From CAYVTZ01 sp964454685 (lineage in GTDB: Bacteria > Bacillota > Clostridia > Christensenellales > Christensenellaceae): 64,000 bases of DNA. The position numbers were made by a program, and so were the translations under genes. The stretch is taken from assembly GCA_964454685.1 (NCBI GenBank), contig CAYVTZ010000002.1, positions 62,001-126,000 on the forward strand. Reading direction: 5' to 3'. The notes beneath the pieces were generated by a model, which saw only the letters and a list, made by a program, of their open reading frames with translations, was not told where the DNA came from and searched no databases. Shown in pieces: positions 57,346 through 64,000 of this stretch (positions are counted from its first letter, which is position 1; every line of letters begins with the position of its first letter).

Positions 57346-57993
57346 TTGGAAAACTTTGGCAGTTTGTTTCTTGAGTTATCAGGTGGTTTGGGCATCACGC
57401 TTGCGCTGTTTGCACTGACTTTGCTCTGCTCAATTCCGCTGGGTTTTTTGGGTTCGCAGATTAGCCTGGGCAAAAACAAAATTGTACGCGGCATCTATAC
57501 GGTATATCTGGTCTTGATGCGCGGTACTCCGCTCATTTTGCAGGTGTTGTTCCTGTATTTTGGGCTGAACTTGCTGCTTGGCATCCCGATTGGCAAGTTT
57601 GAATCTGCTCTGCTTTCGTTTGTACTGAATTATACGGCATACTTTAGTGAAATCTTCCGCGGCGGTATTCAGTCCATTAACCGCGGGCAATACGAGGCTG
57701 CATCCGTGCTGGGCTTGTCCAAACGCCTCACCATGCGCCGCATTATCATTCCACAGGTGTTTAAAATTGTGCTGCCGTCTATGGGCAACGAGGTCATCAA
57801 CCTCGTCAAAGACACGGCACTGGTCAGCATCCTCTCACTGGGTGATCTGCTCCAAATGGCAAACTCCGCTGCAATGCGCGAAGCAAGCATTATGCCCTTC
57901 ATCGTCGCAATGCTCTTCTATCTCGCAATCAATACAGTCGTCAGCTTCGTGTTAAAGCGGATTGAAAGACGCATGAATTATTATCGGTTTTAG
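57346..57993 (+). CDS. Polar amino acid ABC transporter permease
   Basis: 215 aa with four to five membrane helices (GLGITLALFALTLLCSIPLG first) and the coupling motif QYEAASVLGLSKRLTMRRII. TTG 57346 is chosen because GGAAGGAG lies 8 bases before it; another TTG at 57328 overlaps that ribosome site. It ends with TAG 9 bases before the ATPase start. Confidence 0.92.
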   Translation: MENFGSLFLELSGGLGITLALFALTLLCSIPLGFLGSQISLGKNKIVRGIYTVYLVLMRGTPLILQVLFLYFGLNLLLGIPIGKFESALLSFVLNYTAYFSEIFRGGIQSINRGQYEAASVLGLSKRLTMRRIIIPQVFKIVLPSMGNEVINLVKDTALVSILSLGDLLQMANSAAMREASIMPFIVAMLFYLAINTVVSFVLKRIERRMNYYRF

Positions 57994-58002
57994 GTGAAAT
58001 CA

Positions 58003-58764
58003 ATGACTATTTTAGAAGCATCTCATTTATATAAGAGTTTTGGCGATATTCATGTCCTAAAGGACGTCAGTCTGACCATGGAGCGCGGACAGGTTGTTGC
58101 GGTCATTGGGCCTTCCGGCTCGGGAAAAAGCACGCTGCTGCGCTGCATCAACTGTCTGGAGCGCGTGGAAAAAGGTGTCATCTCCATCAGCGGCACACCA
58201 CTGTGCAGCGAGCAGAACGGCAAATCGGTCTATCTCAAGGACGATGAATTGCGCCTTGCGCGGCTCAAACTCGGCATGGTCTTTCAGAATTTCAACCTGT
58301 TTCCTCACTTGACCGTGCTGGAGAACATCACGCTTGCCCCCATTCATGTGGAGGGCACAGAAAAGGATGTGGCAATCGCAACCGCAAAATGGCTGCTCAA
58401 TAAGGTCGGTTTGCTGGAAAAAGCCAATGCCTATCCCTGCGAGCTTTCCGGCGGGCAGAGTCAACGCGTCGCCATTGCACGCGCGCTAGCAATCGGACCG
58501 GATATCTTGTGCTTTGACGAGCCTACCTCCGCGCTGGATCCGGAACTGACCGGCGAGGTGCTCACCGTCATCAAGGAGCTTGCTGCCGAGCACATGACCA
58601 TGCTCATCGTCACACACGAAATGGGCTTTGCAAAGGAAGTCGCAAATGAGGTCGTGTTTATGGACGACGGGAAAATCATCGATCGCGGTACTCCGGATGA
58701 CCTCATCGTCAATCCCAAGGAAGATCGCATCAAACAATTTTTGAATAAGCTGATCAGTGTGTAA
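58003..58764 (+). CDS. Polar amino acid ABC transporter ATPase
   Basis: 253 aa. Walker A GPSGSGKST, signature LSGGQSQRVAIARAL, Walker B LCFDEPTSALDPE, and the family motif THEMGFAKEVANEVVFMDDG. ATG 58003 follows AGGTGA; GTG 57994 is an alternative three codons earlier. Last gene of the importer operon. Confidence 0.94.
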   Translation: MTILEASHLYKSFGDIHVLKDVSLTMERGQVVAVIGPSGSGKSTLLRCINCLERVEKGVISISGTPLCSEQNGKSVYLKDDELRLARLKLGMVFQNFNLFPHLTVLENITLAPIHVEGTEKDVAIATAKWLLNKVGLLEKANAYPCELSGGQSQRVAIARALAIGPDILCFDEPTSALDPELTGEVLTVIKELAAEHMTMLIVTHEMGFAKEVANEVVFMDDGKIIDRGTPDDLIVNPKEDRIKQFLNKLISV

Positions 58765-58844
58765 GCTCTATCTTATTTCCTGCAACAGGGCAACCACATT
58801 TTAGAGTAACGCGAAACAGTTGAAACATATTTTGAACAAATGGC

Positions 58845-58891
58845 AACAGGTCTTACTACTTGCGATTCACAGGCAGTAAGACCTGTTATTT
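58845..58891 (+). terminator. Terminator of the importer operon
   Basis: AACAGGTCTTACT (58845-58857) and AGTAAGACCTGTT (58875-58887) form a perfect 13-bp stem with a 17-base loop, followed by ATTTG. Confidence 0.75.
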
Positions 58892-59029
58892 GTACCATCC
58901 TCTCATATCCGAAAATTCCAGGCTGCTAAACTTTATTTTTTGCAACAAAATCAGGTTTCTGTTTATTCTTTTGCGTGCCGTGTAAAAATATAACGTGACA
59001 TCAGCAACAGTAGAAAGGACGTAACGGAA

Positions 59030-60004
59030 ATGATTGAACAACAATGGTACGCAGTATTAAGCAGCAAGGAAGTCAAGGCTCACAAACTGCTGGGCATCAA
59101 ACGTCTGGGCGAAAAAATGCTTTTTTTTCGAGGTCGCAACGGCGTTGTGCAGTGCATTGCAGATTTATGCTGCCACAGAGGCGCCTCTCTTGCCTTAGGA
59201 AAGCACTGCGGCGATACCGTCGCCTGCCCCTTCCACGGCATCGAATATGACGGCACGGGCAAGGCTACGGTGATTCCTGCCAGCGGCATGGCAGCGCCCG
59301 TTCCGCCCAACTTTAAAGTCAAGCACTATCATGTAGAGGAAGCACATGGCTTCATTTGGTTGTGGTACGGCGACGAGCGCGAAAGCTATCCGCCTCTTCC
59401 CTTCTTTGACGAGCTGGATTCTATGAGTTATATGACCATCACCGACCCTTGGAAGGTGCACTACTCCCGTTGCATCGAAAACCAGTTGGACGCAGCGCAC
59501 GTTCCTTTTGTGCATTATAATACCATTGGGCGAGGTAACAAAACAATTTGTGACGGTCCCAAGGTCGTCTATGACGATGAAACGATGACATTCTATGTGC
59601 ACAACCTTGTGGACGATGGCAAAACCATCGGCAAAAAGCCGGATGAGATCACAGATTATCAGGATTGGTTTTCTCTGCAATTCCGATTCCCCAATATCTG
59701 GCAAAACCTGATTGCGGATAAGATGCGCGTTTTTGCCGCGTTTGTGCCTGTTGATGAAGAAAACTCCATGGTCTACGTGCGCTATTACCAAGGTTATGTC
59801 AAAATCCCGTTGCTGCGCGAGCTCACCAACTGGATCGGCAAACTGTTCTCCATCAAGGTGCTACATCAGGATCGGCGCGTGGTGGAAACCCAGCTTCCGA
59901 AAAAGACCGATTTGTACATGCACGAAAACCTGTTCCCCGCCGATTCCCCCATTCTCGAATATCGCAAAGTGCGGCAACGGCTCAAAGAGCAAAATCACGT
60001 CTGA
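59030..60004 (+). CDS. Rieske non-heme iron oxygenase-like protein, 324 aa
   Basis: The Rieske [2Fe-2S] ligands are Cys47 and His49 (CCHRG), Cys66 and His69 (CPFHG). The catalytic domain has Asn151, Asp154, His157 and His162 (ENQLDAAHVPFVHY), the mononuclear iron and electron-bridge residues of ring-hydroxylating oxygenase alpha subunits. No reductase or ferredoxin gene is adjacent. The family uses O2, unexpected beside [FeFe]-hydrogenase genes. GAAAGGA stands about 14 bases before ATG 59030. Monocistronic or followed by the small membrane protein. Confidence 0.88.
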   Translation: MIEQQWYAVLSSKEVKAHKLLGIKRLGEKMLFFRGRNGVVQCIADLCCHRGASLALGKHCGDTVACPFHGIEYDGTGKATVIPASGMAAPVPPNFKVKHYHVEEAHGFIWLWYGDERESYPPLPFFDELDSMSYMTITDPWKVHYSRCIENQLDAAHVPFVHYNTIGRGNKTICDGPKVVYDDETMTFYVHNLVDDGKTIGKKPDEITDYQDWFSLQFRFPNIWQNLIADKMRVFAAFVPVDEENSMVYVRYYQGYVKIPLLRELTNWIGKLFSIKVLHQDRRVVETQLPKKTDLYMHENLFPADSPILEYRKVRQRLKEQNHV

Positions 60005-60163
60005 TTTTCTGATGTCTTTATCGGGTCAATATATAATATTTAACCATATATTATCTATTGACTTTAATTTTATTCAATGTTATATTTAATATAATGCATC
60101 AACAGCTTCGTATTATGCTAACGCAAATGCACAAAGCACTGACAATCACAGGAGGAAACAAAC

Positions 60164-60490
60164 ATGGTCGTTTCACTGAAATTTGTATTTGCCGCAACTA
60201 TATTGGGCTTGTGTGCGCTGGCAATCATAGCGCAAATCTTCCTGTCCAGAAGAGAAAAAGCGCTTTTCGGGCTCATTCTGCCCATTGCCGCGCTTGCCAT
60301 CTCTGTCTTTTTGTCCTTAACCCTTGTGTCCGATTCTATGACTGTGCCGGAATTGCTTGGGGCGCGCTTAGGCATGTTCGCCTCGGCAAATATCATCACC
60401 GTCATACTGCTGTGCATTTTTTTCTTCACCAGGCACAGCCAAAAGCAAAGCAAAATGCTCCGCCATATGCGTGTTCAAGACCTAAATTGA
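60164..60490 (+). CDS. Small membrane protein of unknown function, 108 aa
   Basis: Three hydrophobic helices (about 4-26, 33-55 and 66-88) with a short basic C-terminal tail (RHSQKQSKMLRHMR). No family recognised. CAGGAGGAAAC gives a strong ribosome site 7 bases before ATG 60164. A 159-base AT-rich gap separates it from the Rieske gene; no terminator is seen in it, so co-transcription is possible. Confidence 0.65.
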   Translation: MVVSLKFVFAATILGLCALAIIAQIFLSRREKALFGLILPIAALAISVFLSLTLVSDSMTVPELLGARLGMFASANIITVILLCIFFFTRHSQKQSKMLRHMRVQDLN

Positions 60491-60686
60491 CCACCGGCGG
60501 CACGGTGCCGCACCCAAACCGCGCACCATAATAGTACGCGATTTTTTCTTTTATGCTCGCGTTATGCCGCATCTTTTTCGATCACATTAGCCACCAGCAT
60601 GAAACTGCACCCAAGTCGCGTACCATAACAGAACGCAATTTTTTCTTTTGCGCGCACGAGCTGTGGCATCCTTTTCGATCATATTA
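60489..60686 (+). repeat. Two imperfect tandem units of about 100 bp
   Basis: Unit 1 (60489-60589) and unit 2 (60590-60686) share GCACCCAA, ACCATAA, AG-ACGC, ATTTTTTCTTTT and TTTTCGATCA. Each carries a short hairpin (GCG…CGC) before T6, so the units may be duplicated weak terminators of the upstream small gene. Confidence 0.7.
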
Positions 60687-60687
60687 C

Positions 60688-60716
60688 AAAAATGCCCCTC
60701 GGTCAGCCGACGGGCA
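60688..60716 (-). terminator. Terminator of the metallophosphoesterase/ysxC/lon operon
   Basis: TGCCCCTCGG (60693-60702), loop TCAG, CCGACGGGCA (60707-60716), one mismatch that is G-U in the minus RNA, followed by TTTTT on the minus strand. Confidence 0.85.
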
Positions 60717-60757
60717 CTTTCATTTTCTGTGATTACAGGTTCGCACGGCAAGCATCC

Positions 60758-61450
60758 TCACAAAATTTCCTTCAACCGAAAATCCAGATAATCCGCCGAA
60801 ACCAAATTATAAGTAATGTTCTCCACCACCAGATCACTCAAATTCACATATTTGCAAATCTCACCATGCAGGTGCCCGAACACCACCTGCTCCACCGGAT
60901 ACCGCTCGATGATTTCAGTCATCTCCGTGTGCAGTTGATCGGCGTACAGCGGTGGAAAGTGCATCAGCACAATCAACCGGTCGAACTTCCGCTTCTGCGC
61001 CGCCTGCAAGGAAAGCTCCAGTCGAATCTTCTCCCGATCGAAAATCTTCTGATCCTGCGCAGAAAAGCCCTCCTGCGGCAAGGTCCATCCACGGCTGCCG
61101 CAAAATGCAATGCCATCCAGCAACACGCAGTTGTTTTGCAGCGCATACGCCCCCTCGTGCAGCAGACTGTTCACTTTCCCCAGCGAACCCCACCAGTAAT
61201 CATGATTGCCCCGCAGGAAAATTTTCCGCCCTGGCAATGCGCAGATGGCATAGATGTCCGGCTTCGCCTCCTCCAGCGTCATCGCCCAACTGATGTCACC
61301 GGGCAACAGCACCACGTCCTGCGCGCCTACACGCGCGTTCCAGTCCTCGCAGATGCGCTCAAAATGGTTTTCCCAGTGCGCTCCAAACACATCCATTTCC
61401 TTGGGCTTGGCAAGTGAAATATGCAAGTCTCCAATGGCAAAAACCTTCAC
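60758..61450 (-). CDS. Metallophosphoesterase, 230 aa
   Basis: Calcineurin-like motifs in order: GDLHIS, LLPGDISWA, LRGNHDYWW, LMHFPPLY and FGHLHG, supplying the two-metal site. Cytoplasmic. Substrate unknown. ATG 61450 overlaps the ysxC stop (ATGA), so it is the last gene of the lon-ysxC operon. Confidence 0.9.
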   Translation of the reverse strand: MKVFAIGDLHISLAKPKEMDVFGAHWENHFERICEDWNARVGAQDVVLLPGDISWAMTLEEAKPDIYAICALPGRKIFLRGNHDYWWGSLGKVNSLLHEGAYALQNNCVLLDGIAFCGSRGWTLPQEGFSAQDQKIFDREKIRLELSLQAAQKRKFDRLIVLMHFPPLYADQLHTEMTEIIERYPVEQVVFGHLHGEICKYVNLSDLVVENITYNLVSADYLDFRLKEIL

Positions 61451-62055
61451 GCGTCCTCCCCAAGCATCAGTACCTCGTCAAAATACGCCAGCACAGCTTC
61501 TTTGCCCAATTTATCGTGCGCAGAAACGGGAATCACGCGAAAATCCACCTCCGCCTGCACATTCTGCAACAAAAAATCCTTCACCAGCTTCGCAGCATGC
61601 GGCCGCTTGGACTTCGCAATCTTATCCGCCTTGGTCGCAAGCACCACAAACGGAATCCCGTATGCCGCAGCATATTCCACCATGTGCACATCCTCACGCG
61701 TTGGATTGTGCCGAATGTCCATCAAAATCGCCAACGCGCGCAACTGCTTCGCCACAGAGAAAAATCCCTGCATCATCGCATCCCAGCCTTCCTGCTCGGA
61801 CTTCGCTACCTTGGCAAACCCATATCCGGGCAAATCTACCAGATAAAACGCATTGTTCACCAAAAAATAGTTGATAAGCCGCGTCTTGCCCGGCTGCTTG
61901 CTCACATACGCCAGCTTAAAATTGTTTGCGATAAAATTCAGCAGAGAGCTTTTCCCCACATTGGATTTTCCCGCAAACGCAATTTCCGGCAAGTCGTTCG
62001 GATACGCCGATGCCTCTTTGATACTCGTGGAGAACGCCACCTGTTTAATCTGCAT
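61447..62055 (-). CDS. ysxC: Ribosome biogenesis GTPase YsxC/EngB
   Basis: 202 aa TrmE-Era type GTPase: FAGKSNVGKSSLLNFI (G1), KTRLINYF (G2 region), VDLPGYGFAKV (G3) and TKADKIAKSK (G4). Needed for large ribosomal subunit assembly in Bacillus. It follows lon with an 11-base overlap, an order conserved in many Firmicutes. Confidence 0.96.
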   Translation of the reverse strand: MQIKQVAFSTSIKEASAYPNDLPEIAFAGKSNVGKSSLLNFIANNFKLAYVSKQPGKTRLINYFLVNNAFYLVDLPGYGFAKVAKSEQEGWDAMMQGFFSVAKQLRALAILMDIRHNPTREDVHMVEYAAAYGIPFVVLATKADKIAKSKRPHAAKLVKDFLLQNVQAEVDFRVIPVSAHDKLGKEAVLAYFDEVLMLGEDA

Positions 62056-64000
62056 GCGGTTTCTCCCCTACCAGCGCATGATGCAGCACCTCATTGACGT
62101 TCGATACAAAGATAAAGTGCAACTGCTGCTTGACATTGTCCGGCAGTTCTTCCAAATCATTTTGGTTATCCTTGGGTAAAATAATGGTGTGAATCCCGTG
62201 GCGCAGCGCCGCCAGCACCTTTTCCTTCACCCCGCCGATTTTAAGCACCCGCCCCGTCAGCGTGATCTCGCCGGTCATTGCAAGATCATGCCGTACAGGC
62301 GTCTTGGTCAATGCCGAAATCAGCGCAGTCACCATCGTCACACCCGCAGAAGGGCCATCCTTGGGGATCGCCCCCTCCGGCACATGAATGTGCAAATCCA
62401 CCGTTTCGTTGATGTCTGTTGGAATTTTCCATTTTTTCGCCATGCCGCGCACCACGGATATCCCCGTACGCGCGCTCTCCTTCATCACGTCGCCCAGTTG
62501 CCCGGTCAGTTCGATCTTACCGTTCCCGTCCAAAACAGAGACTTCAATGGGCATGGTCTGCCCTCCCACCGCAGTCCACGCAAGGCCTGTCACCACGCCC
62601 ACCGTGTCCTTTTTGATGCGATCTGTCTCACTGCGTTTTGGCAGCCCCAAAAATGATTTCAAATTGGAGCGCGTCACCTTGACCACTTCTTCCTGCTCAG
62701 CCGCGATCTTCACCGCCGCCTTACGCATGAGCGCCGCAATCTGGCGCTCCAAACTGCGCACGCCGCTCTCCGCCGTATATCGATGAATGATGTCCATGAT
62801 AACAGAATCAGAAATGCGAATCATTTTACGATCAATGCCATGCTCCTTCGCCTGCTTCGCAATCAAATGCCGCTTGGCAATGTTCAGTTTCTCCACATCC
62901 GTGTAACTGTCAATGTGGATGATTTCCATACGATCATACAGCGGGCCGGGTATGGTTCCCGTGTCGTTCGCCGTCGTTAAAAACAACACCTGCGAAAGAT
63001 CAAATTCCACATCCAAATAATGATCGCGGAATGTGCTGTTAATTTCCGGGTCTAACACTTCCAGCATCGCCGATGCGGGATCGCCACGAAAGTCTGAGGA
63101 CATCTTGTCGATCTCATCCAGTAAAAACAGCGGATTCATGCTCTCTGCCTGCTTGATGGATGTGATGATGCGCCCCGGAATCGCGCCAATGTAGGTGCGC
63201 CGATGTCCGCGGATTTCCGCCTCATCGCGCACACCGCCCAGCGACATCCGCACATATTTTTTCCCCAGTGCCCGCGCGATGGACTTCGCAATGGAGGTCT
63301 TTCCCACGCCGGGAGGACCGGCCAGGCACAAAATCGGCCCGCGCATATCACTTTTCAGCTTCCGCACCGCTAAAAATTCAATGATGCGGTCTTTCACCTT
63401 CTCCAGCCCATAATGATCCTCGTCCAATATCTTGCGCGCATGCTGCAAGTCAAGATCATCCTCGGTATAAGCACCCCACGGCAGCGTAGTCAGCCAATCC
63501 AAATAGCTGTGAATCACGCTCACCTCCGGCGACCCGGAGGACATGCGTGCCATACGCGCCAGTTCCTTCTCGGCTTTGGTTCGCGCTTCCTCGCTCATGG
63601 GTAGCGCGGCAATTTTTTCGCGCAGTTCGTCGATCTCGTCCGCGTCGTTCTCCCCTTCGCCCAGTTCCTTTTGAATCGCTTTCATCTGCTCGCGCAGGAA
63701 GTATTCCTTCTGCGTCTGATCAATCTGCCGCCTTACATTGGTTGCGATCTCGCGGTCAATCTCAGAAATTTCAATTTCACGTTTTAAAATGCTCAATACC
63801 ATTTGCAGCCGTTCCAGCACGTCCACACAGTCCAAAACGCGTTGCTTATCCGCCATCTTAATCGCGACATTCGAGGCAATCATGTCCGCAAACTTCCCCG
63901 GTTCCGCCACTTCACTGATGGTAAAGAGCGTCTCCCCCGGCACTCTCGCACCCAGCGTGGCAAACTTTTCAAACAGGCTGTTGATGCGGCGCATGTACGC
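62045..64000 (-). CDS. lon: ATP-dependent protease Lon (5' partial)
   Basis: The frame runs to the window edge. About 650 residues are visible; the N-terminal ~130-150 residues lie outside. Present are the coiled-coil region, the AAA module (Walker A GPPGVGKTS, FLLDEIDKMS) and the serine protease domain with the catalytic Ser in KDGPSAGVTM and Lys in GGVKEKVLAA. The in-frame ATG at 63994 is internal, not a start. Degrades misfolded and regulatory proteins in the cytoplasm. Confidence 0.97.
   Translation of the reverse strand, partial: AYMRRINSLFEKFATLGARVPGETLFTISEVAEPGKFADMIASNVAIKMADKQRVLDCVDVLERLQMVLSILKREIEISEIDREIATNVRRQIDQTQKEYFLREQMKAIQKELGEGENDADEIDELREKIAALPMSEEARTKAEKELARMARMSSGSPEVSVIHSYLDWLTTLPWGAYTEDDLDLQHARKILDEDHYGLEKVKDRIIEFLAVRKLKSDMRGPILCLAGPPGVGKTSIAKSIARALGKKYVRMSLGGVRDEAEIRGHRRTYIGAIPGRIITSIKQAESMNPLFLLDEIDKMSSDFRGDPASAMLEVLDPEINSTFRDHYLDVEFDLSQVLFLTTANDTGTIPGPLYDRMEIIHIDSYTDVEKLNIAKRHLIAKQAKEHGIDRKMIRISDSVIMDIIHRYTAESGVRSLERQIAALMRKAAVKIAAEQEEVVKVTRSNLKSFLGLPKRSETDRIKKDTVGVVTGLAWTAVGGQTMPIEVSVLDGNGKIELTGQLGDVMKESARTGISVVRGMAKKWKIPTDINETVDLHIHVPEGAIPKDGPSAGVTMVTALISALTKTPVRHDLAMTGEITLTGRVLKIGGVKEKVLAALRHGIHTIILPKDNQNDLEELPDNVKQQLHFIFVSNVNEVLHHALVGEKPHAD

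Noticed and set aside
1..64000. tRNA, rRNA, CRISPR arrays, insertion sequences or prophage genes
   Set aside because: Intergenic regions were read for tRNA-like TTCGA arms, regular spacer repeats and transposase motifs; none was convincing.
63994..64000. ATG at 63994 as the lon start
   Set aside because: The frame continues upstream without a stop to the window edge, and Lon proteins have a further 130-150 N-terminal residues.

Overview
The window reads as a chromosomal segment of an anaerobic Firmicute of the class Clostridia. The evidence is: strong AGGAGG ribosome binding sites and Firmicute-type -35/-10 promoters, a CIRCE-controlled groESL, a PhoR/PhoU/Pst block, lon-ysxC, [FeFe]-hydrogenase maturation genes (hydE, hydG, hydF) and a sensory [FeFe]-hydrogenase cluster. 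I see no insertion sequences, phage genes, CRISPR arrays, tRNA or rRNA genes. Genes are dense and often overlap by ATGA. Both window ends cut a gene: a PP2C phosphatase on the left and lon on the right.

Layout. 1-2.0 kb: membrane-anchored PP2C phosphatase and a GNAT acetyltransferase. 2.4-11.3 kb: a nearly complete shikimate/phenylalanine locus. The minus-strand operon is aroF-aroB-aroA-aroC-pheA-aroK, with aroQ and aroE at its far end and a second DAHP synthase gene pointing away from the first. The aroF transcript starts from a clear promoter, encodes a 25-residue leader peptide with five Phe and two Tyr codons, and meets an intrinsic terminator before aroF. This looks like ribosome-mediated attenuation, which is unusual for Firmicutes, and it is the main discovery candidate. 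11.5-20.4 kb: NlpC/P60 cell-wall hydrolase, AlkC-like DNA glycosylase, a SurA-like lipoprotein, a PurF paralogue lacking its catalytic cysteine, a repeat-bearing membrane protein and a PAS-containing chemoreceptor. 20.6-24.8 kb: MerR/TipAS regulator with a textbook 19-bp-spacer promoter, a small membrane protein, argH and proA.

24.9-30.0 kb: a hydrogen-sensing cluster (two DRTGG proteins, an RsbW-like ATPase, a HydS-type hydrogenase, a PHP phosphoesterase, then a NuoE-like [2Fe-2S] protein and a HATPase protein). A decayed CPBP protease fragment sits where hydB/hydA would be expected. 30.2-35.6 kb: groESL, an ECF sigma/anti-sigma pair, a candidate 38-residue membrane peptide with its own promoter and terminator, and a DUF1002 protein. 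35.7-39.2 kb: TIM-barrel protein with an anti-sigma-like zinc-finger protein, then a TetR plus radical SAM operon. 39.2-45.1 kb: phoR-phoB-phoU-pstB-pstA-pstC (listed in map order; pstC is transcribed first) behind four Pho-box half-sites, without pstS.

45.1-49.6 kb: cyclophilin and hydEGF. 49.8-52.7 kb: a eukaryotic-type hexokinase and a glycerol-1-phosphate dehydrogenase. 52.9-56.3 kb: response regulator, ABC transporter and histidine kinase (bacteriocin/bacitracin-resistance style). 56.4-58.8 kb: polar amino acid ABC importer. 59.0-60.5 kb: a Rieske oxygenase-like protein and a small membrane protein. 60.7-64.0 kb: metallophosphoesterase, ysxC and lon in one operon.

Coordinates of promoters, terminators and starts were read by eye. 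No folding, alignment or database search was run.
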